Positions 23,412-29,247 of a stretch of DNA of 29,247 bases are shown piece by piece. The stretch spans positions 1-29,247 of the forward strand of contig JBGPBV010000075.1 in NCBI GenBank assembly GCA_041481445.1. Reading direction: 5' to 3'. The position numbers and the translations under genes are program-made. The stretch's first letter is position 1. Every line of letters begins with the position of its first letter. Source of the DNA: AA29 sp041481445 (GTDB lineage: Bacteria > Acidobacteriota > Vicinamibacteria > Fen-336). The notes beneath the pieces were generated by a model that did not search any database, was not told where the DNA came from, and was given only the letters and a program-made list of their open reading frames with translations.

Positions 23412-24025
23412 GCGCGGGGCGCGCGCACAAGCGGGCCCCGGACCGCACGGCCACGCCCAAGGGCCGGAAGGCGTCGCGGCCGGCGCGGGCACGGCCGGCG
23501 AAGGCGCGGGCGGCGAGCCCGGCGCGCGGGAGAGGCGGCGCCGCCCCGCGCCCGGCCCGTGGCGTCGAGGACGCCCGGCGCGGCCTCGACCGGGCCGCGG
23601 AGGCGGTGCGGGCGGCGGCGGCCACGCTCGCGCAGGTCGTGGATCGGATCGGGGAGGATGCGCTCGAATCCGAGCGCGCGGGCCTGGCCTCGGAGCTGGC
23701 CTCGGAGCAGATCCTGCGCGACCTCGTGAAGCTGCAGCGCGCGTTCGCCGTCGTCCCCCAGGGCACGCTGCCCGCCGAGCTCGAGGCCCTGCGCACGCTG
23801 CCGGAGGCGATCCTGGACTGGGCCTGGCGCCGGCTCGGCGTGACGCCGCACCTCGCCGTCGGGCAGGAGCTCGAGATCCCTCCCGACCGGCTCTCCAGCT
23901 TCGCGCTCGAGGGCACGCTGCCCACGCGGGGCGGCCTCGTGCGCGTCCGCATCCTCGCGCCGGGCTGGAAGCGGGGCGCGCGGGTCCTCGTCCCCCCCCG
24001 CGCGATGATCGTCCAGGGCCCCTAG
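23408..24025 (+). CDS. GrpE-like nucleotide exchange factor with a basic N-terminal tail
   Basis: ATG 23408 overlaps the Hsp70 stop (ATGA), giving 205 residues; the longer frame upstream is shadow. The first 48 residues are Arg/Lys/Ala/Pro-rich (RTATPKGRKASRPARARPAK) and disordered, like a nucleic-acid-binding or histone-like tail. Residues 50-125 form a helical coiled coil (VEDARRGLDRAAEAVRAAAA; RIGEDALESE). The C-terminal 75 residues (LGVTPHLAVGQELEIPPDRL, then GGLVRVRILAPGWKRGARVL and PPRAMI) resemble the GrpE beta domain that contacts Hsp70. Similarity is at fold and motif level, so GrpE is an inference supported by coupling to Hsp70. It converges with the TIM-barrel gene, and the two stop codons share the bases CTAG. 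Confidence 0.7.
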   Translation: MSAGRAHKRAPDRTATPKGRKASRPARARPAKARAASPARGRGGAAPRPARGVEDARRGLDRAAEAVRAAAATLAQVVDRIGEDALESERAGLASELASEQILRDLVKLQRAFAVVPQGTLPAELEALRTLPEAILDWAWRRLGVTPHLAVGQELEIPPDRLSSFALEGTLPTRGGLVRVRILAPGWKRGARVLVPPRAMIVQGP

Positions 24026-24918
24026 AGCGTCAGCGACCCGAGGTAGGCCACGCTCTGCGGGATGTGGGCCAGCGGATCCGTGCTCTCGTCCTCGATGAAG
24101 TACTCGGTGGCGCCCGCCTTCATGGCCGCGCGCAGGACGGCCGGCCAGTCGATCTGCCCCGTGCCCACGGGCACGTCCGCGTCCGGGGTGGCCGTCCCCT
24201 TCCCCGCCTCGCGCGCGTAGCCCTTCTTGATGTCCTTGAGGTGCAGCGACCGCACGCGGCCCGAGTACTTGGTGATGAGCTCGACCGGATCGAAGCCGCC
24301 GTGATAGGCGTGGAAGACGTCGACCTGGAACGTCACGAAGTTGCGGTTGGTGTTCTGGGCCAGCGTGTCGAAGAGCGTCCCCTCCGTCGAGGGCACGTTC
24401 TCGTAGCCGTGCGTGTGGTACCCGAAGGCCAGGCCCGCCTCCTTGGCCAGACGGCCCGCGCGGTTGAAGAGCTCCGCCGCCTTGAGCGCGTCCTCGCGGG
24501 TGAACGTCTCCTTGTGGGTGATCCAGGGGCAGATCACGGCCGAGGCCCCCAGGGCCTTCGCTTCCGCGAGGGCGCCCGGCGCATCCGTGCTCAGGCGCTC
24601 GAACTGCATGTGCGCGGACGTGCAGCGCAGAGAGGCGGCGTCCATGGCCGCCCGCAGCTCGGCCGCGGTGTGCTTCCAGAGCCCGGCGCCCTCGACCTCG
24701 CGGAAGCCCATCGCCCGGATCTTGCCGAGCGACCCCGCCAGGTCTTTCGGCAGGGACTCGCGGAGGCTCCAGAGCTGGAGACCGACCGGGCCGTTGAGCG
24801 GGCTCTTGATCCCGCCCGTGTCGGCCGTGTCCGCGGCCGGGAAGGCCACGCGTGAGAGGGCGGCCGACGCGCTCAGGCCCGCGGCCATCGTGGTCAGGAA
24901 GTCTCGGCGGGAGGGCAT
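24022..24918 (-). CDS. Tat-exported sugar phosphate isomerase/epimerase-like TIM barrel
   Basis: 298 residues. The ribosome site GAGGTGA precedes ATG 24918. A twin-arginine signal is clear (PSRRDFLTTMAAGLSASAAL), so the folded enzyme is exported. Residues 43-298 are a xylose-isomerase-like TIM barrel. Metal and substrate residues typical of the family can be seen: FREVEGAG, GYHTHGYE, FQVDVFHAYHGG, LHLKDIKKGY, VGTGQIDWPAVL and the final YFIEDES. The natural substrate is unknown; exported members often process sugars or inositol-like compounds. It is the third gene of an operon whose upstream gene ends 44 bases before it. Confidence 0.85.
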   Translation of the reverse strand: MPSRRDFLTTMAAGLSASAALSRVAFPAADTADTGGIKSPLNGPVGLQLWSLRESLPKDLAGSLGKIRAMGFREVEGAGLWKHTAAELRAAMDAASLRCTSAHMQFERLSTDAPGALAEAKALGASAVICPWITHKETFTREDALKAAELFNRAGRLAKEAGLAFGYHTHGYENVPSTEGTLFDTLAQNTNRNFVTFQVDVFHAYHGGFDPVELITKYSGRVRSLHLKDIKKGYAREAGKGTATPDADVPVGTGQIDWPAVLRAAMKAGATEYFIEDESTDPLAHIPQSVAYLGSLTL

Positions 24919-24962
24919 GAATCACCTCGCTTGGGGATGGATGGATATCGGCGCGGACGGTA

Positions 24963-27815
24963 TCACACCCCGTCCGCCAGGCCCACCAGCCGCCGGCCTT
25001 CCATGGTCGCGAACAGCGCGGCCGCGACATGGTGGCCGAGGGCGCGGTAGCTCTCCCACTGGGCCTCGTCGAAGTACTGGTCCACCGTCGACTCCTGCGG
25101 GAACGAGCCGTGCGCGGACTTGTACTGGATGATGTCGCGCCGCTCGCCGCCGACCAGGGTCGGCTTGATGAACAAGATCACCGAGCGCCGGGGGAACGCG
25201 GCGGCGCTGGGATGCTCGTGGTACTCGACGCGGGCCAGGGTGGCATGCGCGGCCGACACCGGCACGGGATGGTCCTCGTCCTTCCTGGGCCGCAGCTCGT
25301 CCAGCGTCCCGACGAGCCGGCGCAGGGGTGTGTCCCCCACCAGGTCATCGATCTCCTTCGACCCGAGGAACCGGATGTCGGCGGAGAAGTCCGTGCGCGC
25401 CTTGCGCACGAGCGCAGCGAGGTCCTCGAAGTCGTAGCCGGCGTCCTCGCCGCAGTCGCAGGCCACGATGAACGGCAGCCGCCGGCGGATCAGCTCGTAG
25501 ACGGCGGTGTTCTCGAAGTGGCCGCCGTCGGTCAGGTACCAGCGCTGGCGGCCCGGCCCGTGGAAGCGCGCCAGCATCTCCTGCACGAGATGGCTCTGGA
25601 CCGGGAACACATGGCTGATCGCCGCGGCCAGGCGCTCGGCGGGGGCGGGGGTGGCGCGCTGGGCGCGGTCGCCGGGGTGGATCTGGCTGTCCCACCAGTA
25701 GCCGAGCCGCACGTTGAGCAGGGCGAGCAGCGCGCTCAGGCCGATGCTGGTGCGGGCGCCCAGGCCGGTGGAGAAGGCGGCGCCCGAGACCGCGACCCAC
25801 TCTCCGATGGTGAGGCGCTCGACCGCGAGCGCCTCCGTGCTCGCGTCCCTCGCCAGCAGATGGAACTCCGGCTGTCCTTCCGTGTGCACCGCGCGGATCT
25901 TCTCGCGGCCCTCTTCCCAGAGGGCATGCGATCTCACGCCCGCGCTGAGGCCGTGGGGGCCCACCACCATCGGGAGCCCCTTGCGGTCGCGCTGCTCGAT
26001 CTGGGACTCGCCGTCCACGGTCTGGTTCACGGTCACGTTGACCAGGTGCAACGGTCCCCCGCCCCCGTCGGGCGAGTAGGCGGCGTAGGGCAGGTCGTCG
26101 CCTTCGATCGTCTCCGTGATCCGCTTGTTCGCCCCCTCCGCGCGGCGCGGGTTGGACGCGCCCAGGTAGCTGCGAACCAGGCGGCCGGCGTAGAGCGACA
26201 GCTCGGACGAGAGGTTGATGAACTTCACGTCGGGGGCGATCATGCCGAACAGGATCGCGGCGATGCCGAGCAGCCAGGCCAGGGCGCGGCGGGACATTCC
26301 CGTGGCGGTGTCCCCGCGCGGCCAGCCTCCGGCGAGCTGGTGCCAGGGATCCCCCAGGGGCGGATGGCCCAGCCACGCCACCGCGTGCACGCCCGCCGAG
26401 AGCACGGCCAGGCCGGCCAGGAGCAGGACGGCGGCGCAGAGGCCGGCGAGGAGGGCGACGGGCAGGCGCGGGCGCGCGTCGCCCTTCTTGGGCAGGAGGC
26501 CGACGAGCTTCTTGGCGGCGGCGGCCAGCGCGACCACCCCGGTCACGGAGGCCAGGCTCCTCCCGGGGCCGACCCCGTCGTGGGCGATCACCCAGATGTA
26601 CAGCGTCTGGCCCAGCGAATCGACGAAGGCGATGGCCGCGATGACCGCGCTCAGCACGAGCGCGTTGCGCAAGGCGATGGTGAGGCGGTTGCGCGCGATC
26701 TTCCAGTAGGAGCGCGTCGGCCGCAGGAGGGCGACGGCCCGGAGCCCCACGAGCAGCACGATGGTGACGCCGCCGATCAGGCCGGCGAGGAGCTGCACGG
26801 CCAGGGGGACTCTCATCACCGTGCCGAGCCCGATCGCGACCATCGTGCCCGCCGTGGCCAGGATGCTCAGGAAGGGGAGCGTCTGCGAGAAGAACCCGGC
26901 CGTGCCCGGCGGCCGCTGGTCGCGAGGGCAGGACCAGTAGGCCCAGCCCAGAGGCACGGCGAGGACCACGAAGACGGCGCCCGCGAGCACCAGGTACGGG
27001 CTCCACCAGAGGCGCCAGGTGAGGTGGGAGAACTGCGAGCCCTCGAGATCGATCCACCGGCCGGCCATGGCCCGCACCACGGCGAGGACGGAGAGGATGA
27101 GGAGCCCCAGCGAGGCCAAGACGACCTGGACGGCGACGAGGTTGCGGAGGTAGGTCGCCGCCGCCAGCAGCTCGTCTCCCCCGCCGTTCGGTGAGAGGTA
27201 GCGTCCGTTCTCGCGCAGCCAGTCGATCACCGTCGAGTGGGGATCGGCGAGGACGGCCTCCACGTCGTCGATGGCGGCGCCGCCGGCCGCCGTCACCCGG
27301 GCCACCGCCGTTTCCTGGTCGAGGTCGATGTCCTCCGGCTTCGGGCCGGGGACGAACGAGAGCCTGGCCAGGCGCTCGGCCTTCTCGGCGGGCGTGTCCC
27401 CCAGGGGGACGCGGACCTTCATGCGGACCCTCTCGCGCACCACTTCGAGGACCTCGCTTCGGCCCTGAGCGTCCGCCAGCCTCTTCTTCACCTCCTCCGG
27501 ACCAAGCCCGACCACGACGTCTTCCTTGCGCAGCCCCGTGCGGCAGATGAGCGCGCCCAGGAACGACCCCAGGTAACCGCCGCCGGACACCGTCGAGAGG
27601 TAGTCGAACCGCCGCAGCAGGCGGTGGGCGGCCAGGGCCTGGACGACTCCCAGGCAGAACGTCGCGCTCCGGATCCCGCCTCCCGAGAAGGCCAGCCCCA
27701 CGCGATGATCGGGCAGCGCGTCGCCCAGTCGGTCGCGGCGAGCCTTGACCAGGGAATCCTCGCGGGTGCGCACGCCCGGTGGATAGGCGGTGTCGTAGCA
27801 GGACAGATCAGCCAT
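24963..27815 (-). CDS. Patatin-like phospholipase with internal multi-pass membrane domain
   Basis: 950 residues from ATG 27815, with a strong ribosome site (GAGGAGGT). The N-terminal catalytic half starts with the oxyanion-hole motif AFSGGGIRSATF (GGG at 45-47) and the nucleophile S77 in STVSGGGYLGS. The catalytic aspartate is D763 in TDGGHFENTA, far downstream. Between about 215 and 510 lie seven or eight hydrophobic helices (LVAVQVVLASLGLLILSVLAV; LALVLAGAVFVVLAV-like segments), splitting the patatin fold. This makes it a membrane-embedded lipase whose active site should face the cytoplasm if the fold is conserved. Other large patatins of this type occur in environmental bacteria, and their substrates are not known to me. 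It lies between the STAND-like gene (39 bases upstream) and the isomerase (44 bases downstream). Confidence 0.85.
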   Translation of the reverse strand: MADLSCYDTAYPPGVRTREDSLVKARRDRLGDALPDHRVGLAFSGGGIRSATFCLGVVQALAAHRLLRRFDYLSTVSGGGYLGSFLGALICRTGLRKEDVVVGLGPEEVKKRLADAQGRSEVLEVVRERVRMKVRVPLGDTPAEKAERLARLSFVPGPKPEDIDLDQETAVARVTAAGGAAIDDVEAVLADPHSTVIDWLRENGRYLSPNGGGDELLAAATYLRNLVAVQVVLASLGLLILSVLAVVRAMAGRWIDLEGSQFSHLTWRLWWSPYLVLAGAVFVVLAVPLGWAYWSCPRDQRPPGTAGFFSQTLPFLSILATAGTMVAIGLGTVMRVPLAVQLLAGLIGGVTIVLLVGLRAVALLRPTRSYWKIARNRLTIALRNALVLSAVIAAIAFVDSLGQTLYIWVIAHDGVGPGRSLASVTGVVALAAAAKKLVGLLPKKGDARPRLPVALLAGLCAAVLLLAGLAVLSAGVHAVAWLGHPPLGDPWHQLAGGWPRGDTATGMSRRALAWLLGIAAILFGMIAPDVKFINLSSELSLYAGRLVRSYLGASNPRRAEGANKRITETIEGDDLPYAAYSPDGGGGPLHLVNVTVNQTVDGESQIEQRDRKGLPMVVGPHGLSAGVRSHALWEEGREKIRAVHTEGQPEFHLLARDASTEALAVERLTIGEWVAVSGAAFSTGLGARTSIGLSALLALLNVRLGYWWDSQIHPGDRAQRATPAPAERLAAAISHVFPVQSHLVQEMLARFHGPGRQRWYLTDGGHFENTAVYELIRRRLPFIVACDCGEDAGYDFEDLAALVRKARTDFSADIRFLGSKEIDDLVGDTPLRRLVGTLDELRPRKDEDHPVPVSAAHATLARVEYHEHPSAAAFPRRSVILFIKPTLVGGERRDIIQYKSAHGSFPQESTVDQYFDEAQWESYRALGHHVAAALFATMEGRRLVGLADGV

Positions 27816-27854
27816 GCGACCTCCTCACGGACGACCGGTCACGCAGGTGAGAGG

Positions 27855-29246
27855 TCACGCCGGCGTCGCCGTGTCCGAAGAGCTGCCCGACGCCATCCGC
27901 GCGCCCAGCGAGGACACCACGCGGGTGATCGCGGGCAGGGCGGTCGCGCCCACCGTCGACACGAACAGCAGCGTCGAATCGAAGACCTGCCGCTCGGTCG
28001 AGAACACCACGAAAGCCGCGACCGCGCCCGCGGTGAGCATGGGCAGCCTCACGTCGTCCCAGGAGAACGCGTCCGTGCGCGCCGACTCCAGGGCCAGCAC
28101 CTCCGCGCGGTCGGGCACGGTGGCCAGGAAGCGCCGGAAGCTCGCGTTCATCACCACGAGCTCGGGCCGTCGCCGGAGCAGCCCCTTGTTGAGGAGGGAG
28201 CGGACGGCTTCCGTGCGCGCGGGATTGACCACGCCTTCCTGAGCGACCTGCAGGAGCGTGAGCTTCTCTTCGGGGACGCAGGCGCTCCACAGCTCCGCGT
28301 AGGCGGGCGCGGCCAGGCGCGCGAGGTGCACGACCAGGTCCTCGTGGCGGAACTCCGCGAAGCTCCCTTTCGGAAGGCGCGCGCAGGCCAGGGCCAGCTC
28401 GGGGCTGGCGTGGATCTCCTCGGCCAGGAACGCGCACGTTTCCGGCGTCTCCGCCCCCAGCCGGCTGGCCTCCTCATCGGCCCGGTCCTGTTCCAGGGGA
28501 GGCGTCCGCAGCCAGACCAGCGAGAAGCGGCCGAGCATCGTCAGCCACTCGACGTCGGCGAGCGCGGCCGGCGCGGAGCCGCCGGCCACGAGCGGAGGCG
28601 TCGTCGCGAACACCATCACGCAGTGCTCGCCGCGCAGGGCCCGCTCGAGCACGTGGGTGCGCCGCCGCCGCTCCCAGTCGCGGGCCGTGGCATTGGGCAA
28701 GGCGTCGATCGCCACCGGGTTCGGTGCGGGCAGGCGGCCCTCGGACCGGGGATCGTCCGGATCGATCAGCTCGATTCCCGCCTGTCCGAGGGCCCGCCGC
28801 CACGTGCTGCGTGACGGGAGGACGCAGTAGGCATGGGTCGGACCGTCGCGGAGGACGTCTGCGATCGTCCGCCGGCAGGGGTTGCCGATGGCGCCGAGGA
28901 AGATGTGACGAGCGCTCCAGGCCACCCAGTACGCGAGCGGCCCCACGAGCATGAAGCCCAGGCCCACGTAGATGGGGAAACCGATCAGGTGGCCAAGCGA
29001 CGGCTCGTCGACGAAGAGGGCCTTGGGTCCCTTCCCCCGGTAGTACTCGCCCCCATCCCCGCCGACCCAGCGGCCCCCGCCCGCGGTGGCCCCGCCCAGC
29101 GCGCGCAGGTCCCTCCCGAACGAGCTGAGCACCCACTTGCGGTCGAGAGCGTCGGCGATCTTCCGGTAGAGGTCGTCCGCCGGAGTCGCCTTTTCCGCCG
29201 GTGACTCCGGAGGCTCCCTCTCCCTGATCGAGCTCGGCGGGTAGAC
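27855..29246 (-). CDS. Membrane protein with STAND-like C-terminal helical/winged-helix region (5' truncated)
   Basis: The frame is open to the right edge, so the N-terminus is missing; internal alternative starts (GTG 29132) are not trusted because conserved-looking sequence (LYRKIADALDRKWV) continues upstream. Near the start of the visible part is a hydrophobic pair (LIGFPIYVGLGFMLVGPLAYWVAW) followed by LGAIGNPCRRT, which resembles a nucleotide loop but lacks the lysine. A mixed region then includes HCVMVFATTPP. EEKLTLLQVAQEGVVNPART and SLLNKGLLRRRPELVVMNASFRRFL look like the winged-helix stretch that ends STAND-type NTPases. Two further membrane helices lie near the C-terminus. Function is unknown; it is probably a membrane regulator for the patatin gene 39 bases downstream. 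Confidence 0.6.
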   Translation of the reverse strand, partial: VYPPSSIREREPPESPAEKATPADDLYRKIADALDRKWVLSSFGRDLRALGGATAGGGRWVGGDGGEYYRGKGPKALFVDEPSLGHLIGFPIYVGLGFMLVGPLAYWVAWSARHIFLGAIGNPCRRTIADVLRDGPTHAYCVLPSRSTWRRALGQAGIELIDPDDPRSEGRLPAPNPVAIDALPNATARDWERRRRTHVLERALRGEHCVMVFATTPPLVAGGSAPAALADVEWLTMLGRFSLVWLRTPPLEQDRADEEASRLGAETPETCAFLAEEIHASPELALACARLPKGSFAEFRHEDLVVHLARLAAPAYAELWSACVPEEKLTLLQVAQEGVVNPARTEAVRSLLNKGLLRRRPELVVMNASFRRFLATVPDRAEVLALESARTDAFSWDDVRLPMLTAGAVAAFVVFSTERQVFDSTLLFVSTVGATALPAITRVVSSLGARMASGSSSDTATPA

Positions 29247-29247
29247 G

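Noticed and set aside
20697..23492. Minus-strand open frame of 931 codons over the Hsp70 gene
   Set aside because: The plus-strand frame has full Hsp70 motifs; the minus frame has low-complexity His/Arg/Gly composition and no ribosome site.
25029..27194. Plus-strand open frame of 721 codons over the patatin gene
   Set aside because: Shadow frame; Arg/Gln/Gly-rich, no motif, opposite a gene with clear catalytic residues.
1..29247. CRISPR arrays, tRNA or rRNA genes, insertion sequences, phage structural genes
   Set aside because: No regularly spaced repeats, cloverleaf-like sequences, transposase motifs or terminal inverted repeats were seen on reading either strand.

Overview
The window is a GC-rich, gene-dense bacterial chromosomal segment. 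It carries about 22 protein genes, most with short gaps or overlapping stops and starts, and I see no rRNA, tRNA, CRISPR array or insertion sequence. A Gram-negative envelope is suggested by an outer-membrane-type barrel protein, a lipoprotein, type IV pilin-like proteins and a Tat-exported enzyme. The overall style (GC-rich, ECF sigma factor, many unrecognised exported proteins, choice-of-anchor and CBM11/GH16 modules) fits a soil or subsurface lineage such as Acidobacteriota, Methylomirabilota/Rokubacteria or Myxococcota. I cannot resolve the phylum from the sequence alone. Nearly all very long opposite-strand frames are shadows of real genes in GC-rich DNA.

Layout. 1-5.8 kb (+): the 3' part of a large secreted GH16 glycanase with CBM11-like, Calx-beta and beta-helix modules; an exported, membrane-anchored protein with two Tim44-like domains and two zinc ribbons; and a TPM-domain membrane protein that probably starts at CTG. 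5.8-7.2 kb (-): an ECF sigma factor followed by a vWA protein. 7.3-7.9 kb (+): a small VRR-NUC nuclease. 7.9-10.7 kb (-): two tandem paralogous exported proteins ending in CxFCN, then a membrane/spermidine-synthase fusion. 10.8-13.7 kb (-): a Rad50/SMC-like ATPase with a CxxC hook whose stop overlaps the start of a small HEPN-like protein carrying Rx4H. This is the best candidate for an undescribed conflict or defence module. A perfect 22-bp palindrome lies upstream of it. 13.85-15.3 kb (-): a GspJ/PilW-like and GspK/PilX-like minor pseudopilin pair without machinery genes.

15.4-16.7 kb (+): a zinc-ribbon membrane protein, an intergenic stretch dense in inverted repeats, and a small coiled-coil protein. 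16.7-18.4 kb (-): a winged-helix (AlkZ-like) 3' remnant, a lipoprotein, and a DUF1579-like exported protein. 18.4-20.9 kb (+): a zinc-ribbon multi-pass protein, then a strong AT-rich promoter driving a small beta-rich protein and an outer-membrane-like protein. 21.0-24.0 kb (+): an Hsp70-TPR fusion overlapping a GrpE-like partner with a basic tail. 24.0-29.2 kb (-): an operon of a membrane protein with a STAND-like tail (cut by the window edge), a patatin-like phospholipase with an internal membrane domain, and a Tat-exported sugar isomerase-like TIM barrel.

Functional links are mostly inferred from spacing. The ATPase/HEPN-like pair, the Hsp70/GrpE-like pair and the patatin operon are the three places where gene overlap or tight spacing argues that products work together.
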